Source of the DNA: Argentina anserina
Taxonomy: Eukaryota; Streptophyta; Magnoliopsida; Rosales; Rosaceae
Length of the DNA: 64,000 nt
Direction: 5' to 3'
Assembly: GCF_933775445.1 (NCBI RefSeq)
Contig: NC_065878.1
Span: forward strand, 18,550,395 to 18,614,394
Under the pieces are notes generated by a model, which saw nothing but the letters and a program-made list of their open reading frames with translations, had not been told where the DNA came from and did no database searches. Position 1 is the stretch's first letter; each line of letters begins with the position of its first letter. Shown piece by piece: positions 1 to 11,741 of the stretch. A program made the translations under genes and the position numbers.

Positions 1-349
1 CTTTAATTAAGTTACATTCACCAAATAAATAATTAAGAACTCAAATATTAACTAAACAAATGTATTATGTTTTGCTGAAACACAAAAAGTTAACCAAAAT
101 AAACATTAAACCTCATAACTTCATCATCACCAGATGTTCAGACTTGTCTTAACATGAGGGTTAGTTGACAAAACTCTCAAGTATTACATTAGATCTCTGC
201 ATGCATGATTGTACACATACAAAAATTAAAATCACATATTACCTTATACAAACCCACATATCTCTGCATGTATATATTTATTACCAAATCTATTCTTTGC
301 ATAAGCACCAGATTATATATGTTCACCAAATACAAGTTATAACCTTACC
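1..349. other. AT-rich intergenic DNA, no gene seen
   Basis: No open frame here resembles a protein family, and no repeat structure is obvious. Confidence 0.5.
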
Positions 350-536
350 TCTTAATTCTCGGTTCGGTTCGGCTTCCACCGGTTTTTGGAAAGCATGAAA
401 CTGATAACCGGCACCAATTGCTCGGTTCGGTTTCTGACATCGACACGGCGATTCCATCCGGTTCCGGTTTATCGGCTTTGACGCAGTTTGGTTATAGCCG
501 ATTTCAGTTTTTTCGGTGTCAGAAAGTCCAGCCCTA
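350..536. repeat. hAT-like transposon end (fragment)
   Basis: The stretch is rich in GGTTCGGTT/CCGGTT words and ends at about 536 in AAAGTCCAGCCCTA. Its reverse complement begins TAGGGCTGGACTTT, a terminal sequence typical of plant hAT non-autonomous elements. I do not find the opposite terminus, so this looks like one end of a degraded element. The class is inferred from the terminus alone. Confidence 0.4.
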
Positions 537-1016
537 ATGCCTTCAGGCGCGGATTTAGGACATAGGTTGGGTGGGGTTGAGCCCAACTGAGAATTTTGGG
601 ACAAAAACAAATCTAAGTATAAGCATTTTTTTAAGTACTACATTAATACTCTCACAATCTCTCTATCATTTCCGATCTATTACTCTCGGTCTCTCACTTA
701 CTCTATCAAGTTCAACTGCTTACTGTTGCACATCCTCCAATTTCTCTATCAAAGTCTCTCCTCCCTAGCTCCCTCTCAGCATCATCAATTGATTTAATTC
801 TACTTCTTCTTATTTCTCTGGTTTAACAGACTATAAGCTTATACAATAGATTATTTTCAATTGAGTTTTATTATTTCATTTATTTGATTTGATTTTTTTT
901 TAAATTTGTTTCTAATCTTGGAGGATGGATAGAGACAAGCATGAAGTGACTAATCAAACAATGGTGTATTGGTTTCAAATACTAAATTGGGAATTTAATT
1001 ATGCTTTCTGGTATGA
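537..1016. other. Intergenic DNA, no gene seen
   Basis: Pyrimidine-rich, then AT-rich. I see no supported gene up to the target-site duplication of the next element at 1017-1024. Confidence 0.4.
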
Positions 1017-1024
1017 ACTCTAAG

Positions 1025-2402
1025 CTATGTAGCACGGACACGTGCAACACCACACGTATTGCGTGTCCGACACAGACACGGACATGATACGCCTCAGATA
1101 CGCTCAAATACACCGGACACGCATATGCTTGTTTAGATACGTTTCGGACACGCGTATCCTTGCTTGGATACAATCTGAACATGCACATGCAATAAAATCA
1201 CAAAATTGCACATAGTGTGATTCGAACCTTGGTTACTCCAAGGAGATGTGAACTCCTTAGTCATTCCTCCTGAATTGATTTTGTGTATATTGATGCACAT
1301 TTTAATAGATATAGCTATCAAAATAGTTTAAAATTTATATTAATAAAAATAATTTGGCAAAAATGACAATTTACATTCCAAACTTTGTCATAATTATCAG
1401 TTTGCACCCCGAATTTGCATTTGAGTCAATTTGTCTCATAAACTTAGTAACAATTGTTGATTTGCACCAATCCGTTAAATTTAATGTTTTTCAGCCAATT
1501 TTAAGTCACATGTCATGCATTTAAGTGGCAATATTGTCATTGTATATTTATTCATATTTAATAGTGAAATAAATTAATAAAATCACTTAAGAGAAACACT
1601 TGCTACTATATATTTTTATTTTTTTCGAAACATGTTATTGATTTATATATTTATTATTTTACGTGATATGGTATGTTAAAAGATATTAGAAAAATATAAA
1701 TAAATAAATATAAAATTAAAAATAAATTTGTACATATAAAACTATATATATGTATATATATATATACACACAACACACTGTATTTGAATGAGTGCGTATG
1801 TTGAATATATAATTCGAAATAGGGTTATGTATGTAGAAAAAAAATGTAAATAAATAATTTGATTAAAAAATCCTCATTTTAAATAATTTTTTAAGAAGTT
1901 AGAAACAGTGACAAAGTTTTTAAGAAAAATATAAATATAAATGACAATATTACCCCTCATGTGCATGACATGTGACACAAAATTAGATAGAAACAGTTAA
2001 ATTTAACGGATGAGGTGCAAATCAACAATTTTTATCAAGTTTAGAAGGTAAATTGATTCAAATACAAGTTCATGGTGCAAATTGACAATTTCAGCCAAGT
2101 TTGGGGTGTATTTTGACAATTTTGTCAAAAATAATTCTTGAAAATTGATCAAAATATATTTTTAGAATGTTGGTTTTTGCTAAGAAGTCAATATTTTAGT
2201 AATTGGTTTGAATCTTTGTTTAAATTTTTTTAATTAAGAAACTATATAACTTAGATTTCAATTTTTAATACCTATATATATTAAAAATAATATTTAATTA
2301 ACGTGTCTACCACGTGTCCGTGTCAAACAAAATTGATATGTTGTGTCTACGTATTGAATCGTGTCCAATACAGACACTCGTGTTCGTGTTCATGCTACTT
2401 AG
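1025..2402. mobile_element. hAT-like TIR element with a nested MITE
   Basis: The 8-bp direct repeat ACTCTAAG lies at 1017-1024 and 2403-2410, exactly flanking the element. The termini are inverted: left CTATGTAGCACGGACACG, right (reverse complement) CTAAGTAGCATGAACACG. The interior near both ends is full of GTGTCC/GGACAC words. An 8-bp duplication suits hAT; the shared next base (C) would also allow 9 bp, so Mutator-like is not excluded. No transposase is present. Without the nested insertion the element is about 600 bp. Confidence 0.75.
1355..2127. mobile_element. Mutator-type MITE with long TIRs
   Basis: This element of about 773 bp is flanked by a perfect 9-bp target duplication, AAAATAATT, at 1346-1354 and 2128-2136. 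It starts TGGCAAAAATGACAATTTAC. The reverse complement of its right end starts TGACAAAATTGTCAAAATAC, and the inverted similarity continues for about 160 bp on each side. The interior is AT-rich and non-coding. The 9-bp duplication and long TIRs are typical of MULE-derived non-autonomous elements. It sits inside the 1025-2402 element and is therefore younger. Confidence 0.85.
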
Positions 2403-2410
2403 ACTCTAAG

Positions 2411-2911
2411 CTTTGTCAGACGATTATTGCTAAATTTATACTTATTGATTTACATAAGTGTAATTTTAGCCTGTTAGGTTCTATGACTTCTATCACAAAT
2501 TCACAATTAATATGGATTTTTGTATTTGATAATTGCCTAATTGGTATGATTGTTGTTACTGTGTTTGCCTTGTTGCTGTGTTTGCCTACATTTTGTCTAC
2601 TATAAACATTGTTTCTTAATCTATAGGTAGTCTCTAATAAATTGTATGATTCAAGAATAGACTTAAACATAAGATGGAGGATGAGTTTCTTGATGATTGT
2701 ATAGTGCTCCACATTGAGGAGTATGTTGATTTGTTGACAATGATATAGTGATCCATGACTTTGAAAATTTATCGAACCGTAGGGTTAGATTTAGTTAGTT
2801 TATTCTTATATTGTATTTGATGGGTAATGATCTCCCAAATGTATATTTTTTCCCACATAATATAAGTCTTTGGCACCGCCGAGATTTTTTTTTGTTTCAT
2901 AGAAAACTCAA
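2411..2911. other. Intergenic DNA, no gene seen
   Basis: AT-rich; short open frames on both strands show no recognisable family. Ends at the first base of the next repeat. Confidence 0.45.
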
Positions 2912-5790
2912 TGTAACGACCCTAAAATTTCGAGCCTAAAAACTCAAAATTTCAAAGTCGTTAAACACTAAACAATTTCAATGAAATCGAAATCATTTAA
3001 AATGCCACAGCGGATCATCTCTGAGTTCAAAATACAACTCAGTCAAATCGATTATTACAACTCAAATTATAATTCAACATTATAATAAATGGAAATGTAT
3101 AATCCTCACAACAACCTCACAAGATAGTCACACAAAATCCCCACACAAGCTGGAGGTAAATAACTTCAAGTCCTCTGAGCGGTCCGTCAATTCCCGCTAA
3201 TCCACACCTGCGGAGTTATCCACTACACCATCGAATTGGTGCACCGGGATTGTAAACACAAACCCGGTAAGCTTTACAGCTCGTATGAGTAAAATGAAAA
3301 TATAATTCTCATATCAATATATAAGAAAAATCACAAATCAACAAATATAAATGCCCTCATGAGTCAATGTACGGTCCATCTGGTTGTCCCAAAAATATAT
3401 GAAATGAAAGTGCTCATGAGAAATCGGGCAACCCTTCTGGTTACCCAAAAACATTTATAATACATGTACTAATGAACGCTGGTACACATCCGTTACCCCT
3501 CACGTAGTACACCGCTGATATTGGATAGCCATCCGCTACCCAACATCCAAAATAATCTGAGTACCCATGAGCAGATAACCACCCGTTACCTCACATGCAG
3601 TACTAAGACGGACAGACTAGAGCTCTAACTGTATCGTAACTTTCGCCCGACCAAAGACTATGTTTCGACTTGCCAAACACGTACAATAATCTCACATCAT
3701 ATTGTACAAACATCACGTCCGAAGACAAATCCATATTTTAACAATCTCCATGTTAAAATCACGTACAATAATCTCACATCATATTGTACAAATCAAAAAT
3801 CACATGCTCGATAAAATCTTGTCATCGAAATGACATCATCACGATAAAATCATAACAGTACATTATATAGCAAACTATATATATGTACTTATTTACCATT
3901 TATACAATATATATATATATATATAATCCATTATATCATATACATGTCATATTTCATAAAACACGTCCGAAGACAAAAACTCGTCTGAAGACAAAATTCG
4001 TTCGAAGACAAAACATTTTAACAAACTCATGTTAAAACCACGTACGATAATCACACATCTTATTGTTCAAAAATCAAATCACATGCTCAATATTTAATTA
4101 TCGTCATCGAAATGACCAATTCCAATGAATTTATAACAGTATATAATATAGCAAACTGTATATATATGTACTTATTACCATTTATACAATATATATGTAA
4201 TCCACTATATCGTATACATGTCGTAATTCAATATTAAAAACTCTTGTAAAATCTTGAATCTCCGCAAGGGTGGATTCGTAAATATGTGAGATTTTACTCA
4301 CCTTATCGACTCGAGCGTAATTCCACAATTTCCGAAGATAATTCATTTCCTTAATTTATCGATCACCTTGAAAAGATAAGAAAATAATTAGAAACGTTTC
4401 GTAAACTTTTAAATGCCGAAACAATAATAATCGGTTACTGTTCAGCATTTTTCGGTTTACGAATGTACTGTTCACTGTTCACGGTTACTATTCACGGTAC
4501 TATTTATGTATTAACGTACAAAAACACATCCAATACGTATCTCTGTACGAATACATACTATTTACGTATTTCTGTACATATAAATACTATTCAAATGTAC
4601 GTATTGTCTCAGTAAATAATAATTACCGAATTACCCTTCCAAAATTATTTTTTACCTTTACTAAAAGTAATTTAAATTACATTTACCGTACACAAATTAC
4701 CTTTTTACATTTACTGTACGTAAAAATAAATTACAAAATTACCCTTCTCGGAAACACTGTTCACACCGCCGCACGTGGCGGCGCGTGGGGTACACGCGCC
4801 ACCTCCGGCAGGCCGCGCGTGGCGCTCACGCACCACTCACTGTGGCTGCGCGTGGGGCCCACGCGCCGAGCCCAAAACCGGCGAGTAGGACGCCACCGCC
4901 GCCCCATTTCTCTCCTTTTCTTCCTCCTCTTCCTTCCCACGGCCTCACACCGCCTCTTACTCCCTCCACGCACTCCCACGCGCCGCCTAGAGCGGCAGTA
5001 ACCCCTCTCCTTCATTCCACCTCCGATCTCCAACATCTCCACTCCAAATCATCCAAAAATTTACACAAACATCGCAACAATCAAGCTATACTAATCCCTC
5101 ACCTCAAACGAAGCTTGAACAGTCGAATTCATCGCCGATCGTGTCGATTCCTTGCGGAGGTGTGTCGCCGCGTCCCCCGTTCATTCGTAGATGGTGCAGG
5201 GCTTGAGGGTTGATGGAGGTGCACCTGCGTTGCACCCTAGCTTCATCAAAGGAGGGCGTGAATAGGGGCGGGTGTGTAGCAGCGAACGGAGGAGCTCGAT
5301 GTCGATCCACAACGATGAAGGGAAGCGCGTCTTGCCTCGGAGAGGATGCAGTCGAGCTTGTGATGGAGTGGCGACCGGCGGTGAGAAGCACGGAGCCGGA
5401 GCTCGTCCGATTGTGGAGGGAAGAATCTGAAGGATGGAGTGAAGGTTTCGGGGAGAGAGAAGAGAGGGAGGCGGAGAGAGTGAGGAGAGAGAGAGGGATT
5501 TCCACAAATGGAAACCGTAAACAGAAAAGTTCTTTATATACTCGTTCCCAAAATCGGAAACTAACTTCTGACGTTAATAACTTCCCCGTCCGACGTCCGA
5601 TTAGAACGCGTCACATGCTCACGAACTCGTATCGACGAGCTCTACAACTTTCGTGAAGGAAATTTTCGCAACCGAGCGACGGAATAAAAGTCGATCTATA
5701 CGTTGCGGTAACGTTATGTTTTTTAATTAAACGATCCGAAAACGTTTTCGTTTTCGTTTCGAAATGTCGCGAACCACCAATTTTCGTCTT
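2912..5790 (-). mobile_element. Solo-LTR-like repeat, family A, copy 1
   Basis: The repeat starts TGTAACGACCCTAAAATTTCG. It shares with four other places in the window the word order: a GGATCATxxCTGAGTT block, a GTGCACCGGGATTGTAAA block, CCATCTGGTTxxCC hairpins, many GTCCGAAGACA words, then a GC-rich, GA-rich end. The 32180 copy has TG..CA ends and a 5-bp target duplication, which makes LTR the best class. On the minus strand a TATA-like sequence near 5531-5540 precedes a CT-rich leader, so sense is probably minus. The right end is truncated by about 75 bp relative to the 33954 copy. No gag-pol adjoins it. I read its open frames as chance. Confidence 0.7.
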
Positions 5791-6070
5791 GAATTAATGG
5801 ATCAGGAAATATCGAGGAAATATGGAAAATATCGGGAAATATCGGTAGTGAAAATTATATTAAAAGGTATACATGATTAAATTTATTGAAAATATCAAAA
5901 ATATAGGGAAATATCAGAAAATATCAAAAATTTTGGACGAAATTAATTTGGTATGGCAAAAAAATATCCGTATCTGAAAAAAACGAAATTATTGCCAAAA
6001 TATCGATGAGAATTTCGATTTTTTAGTCATTGGTCATAATTAAGTGACAACATGATATAAACTTGTAAGC
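5791..6070. repeat. GAAATATC-rich degenerate repeat
   Basis: The words GGAAATATCG, GGAAAATATC and GAAAATATCAAAA recur irregularly between about 5808 and 6015, abutting the truncated end of the LTR copy. It resembles a transposon relic or a degenerate tandem array; I cannot assign a family. Confidence 0.45.
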
Positions 6071-6084
6071 TTTATATAATTAAA

Positions 6085-6284
6085 GTTAGACTAGTTAGTA
6101 CCGATAAGGAGAGTCTCAAACTAAGACCTTCAAATTTATCCAGTTCCTTGGCTTCTAAATGAAAAATTGTCAACATATACAGCTAAGTTAGACTAGTTAG
6201 TACCGATAAGGAGAGTCTCAAACTAAGACCTTCAAATTTATCCAGTTCCTTGGCTTCTAAACGAAAAATTGTCAACATATACAG
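6085..6284. repeat. Recent tandem duplication, 102-bp unit, two copies
   Basis: The unit at 6085-6186 (starting GTTAGACTAGTTAGTACCG) is repeated at 6187-6284. I see one internal substitution (AAATG versus AAACG), so the duplication is young. It lies upstream of the L23a promoter. Confidence 0.9.
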
Positions 6285-6570
6285 TTCTGAAATTTACAAT
6301 GATAGATTATATAATTTGGAAGTCTCACTTAGAAGTTGTGATTCTTTGGAATTGGCATATTGTTTTGAGCTGCGGCCAAAATAGTACAATAACGGTTCTA
6401 GTTTATGGCATAGTTATAATGAAAGTAGTTTATGCGTCTTTACAAGAGTTTTGCGAAGATATCCATGATCCTTGAATTGAAGTTTTAAACTGTTTTTGTA
6501 TATTTCTCGACGAAATTTTTTCATGACAACGGAAAAAAAAACCGTGAGAATAGCAAAACACGGGCCCGAA

Positions 6571-6677
6571 GAAGGCCCAGTTTAAAATGAGAAAGTAGCA
6601 GCCCATAAAAGCAAGGGTTTTAAGAGAGAGCAGCTATATAAAGCCACCAGAGTCATCTTCTCCATTTTGAAACCCTA
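6571..6677 (+). promoter_or_regulatory. Core promoter of ribosomal protein L23a gene
   Basis: AAGGCCCAG (6572-6580) and GCCCAT (6601-6606) fit site II (TGGGCC/T) elements on the opposite strand. TATATAAA lies at 6635-6642, and a telo-box-like AAACCCTA at 6669-6676 falls just downstream of the TATA. Site II plus telo-box is the known signature of plant ribosomal-protein and other growth-linked promoters. Motifs are seen; function is inferred. Confidence 0.75.
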
Positions 6678-6989
6678 CTCCCAGCCGCAGCTCCTCTTTC
6701 ACCTCAGGTACCTCCTTCAACCTTCAACTCCAATTCTCTCTGAAATGCTCTTGTATCGTTAAATCTAACTGCTAGGTTCCGAGTCGAGATATTTCTCTAC
6801 GCCGTTTAAAGATTCACGCTTCTGATTTCAGTTCATGTTTGCTTTCTAGCTTTGCTGTTTCAGTAGTAATAGTTTGGCTTTGTTGTTTTGGTTTGGCTTT
6901 GGTCTTATTTGGTTTAGGGTTGTACTAATGTGGTCTCATTGTTTGTGTGATGAATTTCAGTTTGGACTGTTTCAGCAGCGGTTTGAGAA

Positions 6990-8065
6990 ATGGCTCCTAA
7001 AGGTACTTACTTTGATACCAAACTTTATGCAGAGTGAATTTTGGGATGATTTATTGTGATTAGTCTGAAATTTGATTTACATGGTACCTGTGCTACTGCG
7101 ACTGCAAGTTGGTTATTTTCGTGCATGTGTTCATTTGTTGAAGTTCAATATGTTTGGTTTCTATGCATATCTAGTAGTTGTAGCAAGTGTTTCCGAGGTT
7201 TGTGATTGTATGTTGTAGGCATTCTCTGTGAAAGAGATGAAAGCTTTGGTTTGTTTTTACTTCCTTTCTTTCATCTGGACAAATGAACTTTATAGTTTTC
7301 TGCGGTGGATTAAGTCTGAAGAGTACTCCTATGGTTTCTATAGTGAAACTAGTTGAAATAGGGTCTGTTTGTGCTACTTTTGGTATAATTATGTTACTGC
7401 TTTCTGCCTAGAACCCAGTAGATTCTAGAGACCAAAAATTATGATTATGTCTGGTTTTTGGTTTGGGTACTTATCTTACGGAATCGTGAAACAGTATTAA
7501 ATTGTGTTGATTGTCTCTTGCAGTTGACGGTAAGAAGACTGATCCTAAGGCTCAGGCCTTGAAGACTGCCAAGGCTGTGAAGTCAGGGCAAAGCTTCAAG
7601 AAGAAGGCTAAGAAGATCAGGACTTCGGTCACATTCCACAGGCCGAGGACTTTGAAGAAGGAAAGAAACCCCAAGTATCCCCGCATTAGCGCACCACCAA
7701 GAAACAAGTTGGACCATTACCAGATCCTTAAGTATCCATTGACCACAGAGTCTGCCATGAAGAAGATTGAGGACAACAACACACTTGTCTTCATTGTTGA
7801 CATCCGTGCTGACAAGAAGAAGATCAAGGATGCCGTGAAGAAGATGTACGACATTCAGACCAAGAAAGTGAACACTCTGATCAGGTAACTGCTATCAATT
7901 GATACTTCTATGTGAACACTACATTGAGGTTGACTTTGTTCTTAGTTATACAATGTTTTAAGGGTGGTTTTATTGTGCAGGCCTGATGGAACCAAGAAAG
8001 CATATGTTAGGTTGACACCTGATTATGATGCATTGGACGTGGCTAACAAGATTGGCATCATATAA
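6990..8065 (+). CDS. RPL23A: 60S ribosomal protein L23a (uL23)
   Basis: Three coding exons, 6990-7002, 7524-7884 and 7981-8065, join in frame to 152 residues, the usual plant L23a length. The first coding exon is only 13 nt (Met-Ala-Pro-Lys plus one base), and a 5'-UTR intron probably ends at TTTCAG near 6960. The protein has the basic eukaryotic N-terminal extension (Lys-rich, residues 1-45) and the conserved uL23 core from about residue 55, including the RNPKYPRIS segment and the [15 protein letters not shown] strand, and ends DVANKIGII. uL23 binds 25S/5.8S rRNA beside the exit tunnel of the cytosolic large subunit, where SRP and nascent-chain factors dock. No defects are seen. It is the left member of the conserved gene core. 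Confidence 0.96.
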
Positions 8066-9230
8066 GCTATCACTGTGTTATCTTCTTAGATGGAACCAAG
8101 GGATTTTTGTTATTGCTTTGACATTTTTGTTAGTAGAACTGTACTGGTTAAATACTCTTTCTTTGATGTATTTGAGAACCATGTCTTTTTTCCTATGGCA
8201 ATGTGATGCTATCAATATTAGTACTTGCAATTTGGTAATTCTTGTGTCAAAATGTGCTTGTTATTATGCTTCTATGTTTTTTTTTTCACAGATCTTTCCA
8301 GCAATCAACTCTCTTGTTAGTTAATTTCCGATCTCTGTATGTTAGATGGAATCTTGGAGACCCAGGTGCTTGTCAAGTTCATTGCTCTCAAACATCATAT
8401 AGTATTGCTTATAACATTACAGAGAATTCATTGTTCTCAGTTGAACATTTAATAACCACCAAAGGTGAATTAAGATATTTGAAAGACATGCATACTATGA
8501 AGTCTAAACTGCCCCGGAATATTTTCAAAGATTCATTACACAATACTTAGGGAGAAAGTGAGCCTGAAACAAAGGCTTCCTGACGATTTTGCTCGAGCCA
8601 GCTGAGCAGGAGAATAAGGGGAGTAGCTCGAGCATTACTTGAAGCCGTTGAGTTGACACTTTTTTAGGCCATCTGAACACTTCACGCTCCGACTGCTGCA
8701 ACTGCATCTTCATCAGTAGATTCCGGTGAAACAATTTCCTCAGTTGGACCTTCATCAAAGGTTCTGTTTCAGTATCCTTGTCTTCCGCAACATCCATTAG
8801 CTTTTGAGAATTTGAGTAAATGCATACAAGTCGGTCCCGGGTCTAGAATTTGCTGAACTGGTCTATTAACATTGAAATGATTTGAATAAATTCAGACTGA
8901 AAGAAAATGGCGCTTTGTGCTGAGCTGTTAGCATTGGAAAAATGCTCCATACCAGGGACATGATGTTCTGTAAAACTGATGATGTTGTGATGTATTAGAA
9001 TGTTTAGAGTTTACCATCCAAAGACATTCGCTCAAGTTTCAAGGTTAATAGGTACATCTCAATCTCTTCCCTCTCAAAAGTACAAAAAAGCTTTTCAAAA
9101 AAAAAAAATTACAAAAAAAAAAACTAAAATGAAATGCAGAATGTGCAGGTACATAATGTATGGTCTAAAGTTTGCCCTCGTTTTGGTATAATGCAGAATG
9201 ACCTCTGCTAATTACAACTCTGATGTCTGC
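8066..9230. other. L23a 3' region and PPL1 downstream spacer
   Basis: This holds the L23a 3'-UTR and then unassigned sequence. On the minus strand at 8525-8800 an acidic frame (…EDKDTETE…, and in the next frame …EEIVSPESTDEDAV…) looks as if it might be the broken 3' end of a gene, but I recognise no family and do not call it. Confidence 0.35.
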
Positions 9231-10934
9231 TTAATTGCCTTCATAGACTTTAAAAAGTTTGAAGGAATCGACGATCGTGTGCAATTTTTCTTTCATCTTC
9301 CCCCACCTCCTTTCGTTGGCTCCGGTCGTCAATGTGTAGAATTTGCCTGCAATCAGCAATGCGAGTTATGGTCAAAAGGCAAAATAACATTAGCTGCTGC
9401 CAACTGCTACAGGCAAAGTAGTTTATACAAAAATTGCTGTTAAGTCTGAACAAATAGCAGTACCATTGTTAACAGATATTGTGCTTAGAGCGTGGCGAGT
9501 ATAGTTTGGAGCCTTGGCCACAAACTCGAACGTGTAATATGTTTTCCCATCAATCTCATGCTGCACCAAATTTTTTAAAGCACCATTAGAATAGTCTTGT
9601 TGACAAGGCCCAACACAATTATATATCCCTCAAAGTTACTGTTGGTGAAAGGTGTAGATAGACAATCACAGCATTGGGGATTAGCAATTCGAACTTTATC
9701 AGAAATTTCCATCGCTCTAAACTAGTTGATGGATTTATATGAAAATTATTAAGTATTCATCATATGTATAAACAAGATGAAATTATAAAACAAACCTCTG
9801 ATGCCTCAACCAGCTTTGTTTTCTGGTTAGGAGGAGCCAGAACCTTCTTGATCAAAGTCTCAGCAACCTGTTTTTGATCATCAAGGGTATGCTCAGCTAA
9901 ATCTACATAGAAATTGAGGTCAACATGTGAGAATCTAGCGCGCAAGGTTCATATCCTTCTAACCTCTTGTGGAGTACCAAATTCCTTGATGTCCTGCTTG
10001 ACAGTTGGGAAGAGGGTCACGCTTGCAGTCTCCAGTGGCTCAATCACATCCTTTAATACCTTGTCTTGGCCTTCAATGGTAACTTCCTGCCATCCAAAAG
10101 GGTAGACAAATTCATATCCATCCTTCTTGTCCGTAACAAGCTGAAAATCCTTCTTCTTTTCTGCAGCAACTGAGCCATATCAAAGGTGTTGTTTTAGGAT
10201 ATCAGTCAACATTTCAGTTAGGAAAGCAACTCAGTTTAGACATAATGGACATTTCTTTCGACTAATGCTATCTAGTGCACTAGTACTTTGAACTTTTGAA
10301 GTATGAAACCGAAGCTAGACTTCAAAAAACAAAACAAAATACAGAACAAGTACAACTGATATAAGTCCTTACATGATACAGAATGTTGGTTAATGAGATA
10401 CGCCAAAGAAGCAACTGTCCCTGCAGCTAGTACTTGGCGTCTCCCAGATCTATCTGCCAAGTATAAACATAAAATTAGATATGGAATTGAAGAAGAAAGA
10501 AACCCATATAGTTTAGAGCTAATACCACTAATCAATCGAAAAAAGAAGAAGCAAATATTGAATCTAATGTCAGATACTACTACTTTATATTGAAACAGAC
10601 ATTGATATACAACAATGCAAATAGAAAGGAAGATAAAATAATGAAAGTGAGGACCTTGAGAAGGAGAGCATGCTGAAGATGATGAAGCTTGCTCTGCTCT
10701 TACCAAAAACGTCACGCTTCTTCTACAACAATGGGAGCTGCTCTGCTTACTCTGTACCTAGTTAATGCATTATAGCCCAATGTTAATCAACCAAGTAGAA
10801 AAAGAAGATGAACATTGCAAAGTTAAAGACTGAAGCTTTTTGGGAACAAAGAGGTGGTTCTTAGTACCTACCTTAGTGAAGGAATTGAGTACAAGGGTCC
10901 TGTGAAGTGAAGGTGAGTTCTGCAGGGTCGCCAT
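9231..10934 (-). CDS. PPL1: PsbP-like protein 1, thylakoid lumen
   Basis: Seven exons on the minus strand (10934-10872, 10757-10655, 10453-10373, 10169-9964, 9867-9796, 9560-9464, 9346-9231) join in frame to 245 residues. The N-terminus is a Ser-rich chloroplast transit region. It is followed by a twin-arginine lumen signal, Arg60-Arg61, a hydrophobic stretch, and SFAAE near residues 82-86. From about residue 90 runs a PsbP domain with DGYEFVYPFGWQEV, APPNQKTKL, DGKTYYTFEF and GANERRW. Family knowledge: Arabidopsis PPL1 aids photosystem II repair in the lumen. The order and sequence fit PPL1 better than PPL2. The gene is divergent from ABCB20. The exon 2 donor (AAG/GTCCTC) is weak but keeps frame. 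Confidence 0.92.
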
Positions 10935-11741
10935 TGTTGGTGTTTGCGAGTGAAGCTGGAAACAAAGTGTAGTCACTATGTGAGCTCTTCAGAGTTACCT
11001 ATTGTTTTCTGTGGTGAAGTGGATGATCACCTTATCTGTTTCCTTGTTTGTTTGGACAAGATGAGACACCTGTATGCCTTGTTGCTCTTTACCTTTTCCT
11101 CTCTTTCACTGTCACAGAAATAAATAAATAAATAAATCCCAATATTGAACACCCGCATTTTTATTTAGAATAGAGAAAATACTCCGGATAAAATTATCTG
11201 GATTCTTTTGCCTTCACAGATACTCAAATTCGTACGTTTGCCTCGAATTTTACAGGAGGAAGAGTCAAACTCGAGAGAAGATGCTTCATACTATCCATGT
11301 TACATTTTTTAGAAGAGAGTGTCTCGAGTTTGATCCCCGCAATAGATTATCTTACTATTTTTTTCAATCATTGCTCGTGATTTACCAAATTGATGACCGA
11401 TGTTGAGCATTCAAGCTAAAAATGGAGGCACTTTCTATAATTTGATAGAATAATCATGCTGGAAATTGGTGATTTTGTTCTTCAAATGTTCATGAACGCT
11501 CTGTTTGGTTTTGATATTTAGGTTGATGAATCTTTGTATTGAAGTCAAGCGCTCTCTCTCTCTCTCTCTCTCTTTTGTTGATTGTATGGTGGATGGATGT
11601 TATTAATGACACACTTATTCTTGATCTAATAATACACTAAAATCAATGTTATAAAAGATCATTCTCCAAGAACTTTCACTACATCAGAGCTACATATTGG
11701 CGGACCATATGAATTGACTCATGATAGAATAGCTCACTACT
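10935..11741. other. PPL1 upstream region
   Basis: Probable PPL1 promoter and leader, otherwise AT-rich. A (CT)n microsatellite of about 22 bp lies at 11552-11573. No other gene seen. Confidence 0.45.

Noticed and set aside
2303..2605. 100-residue open frame at the right end of the hAT-like element
   Set aside because: It runs across the element's terminal repeat and its flanking duplication, so it is a chance frame.
4761..5656. Open frames of 93-148 residues on both strands in the GC-rich part of the LTR
   Set aside because: They are low complexity, overlap on both strands and are not conserved in frame in the 33954 copy; composition alone explains them.
8525..8797. 90-residue minus-strand open frame downstream of RPL23A
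   Set aside because: Acidic segments in two frames hint at a gene remnant, but no family is recognisable and no splice structure supports it.
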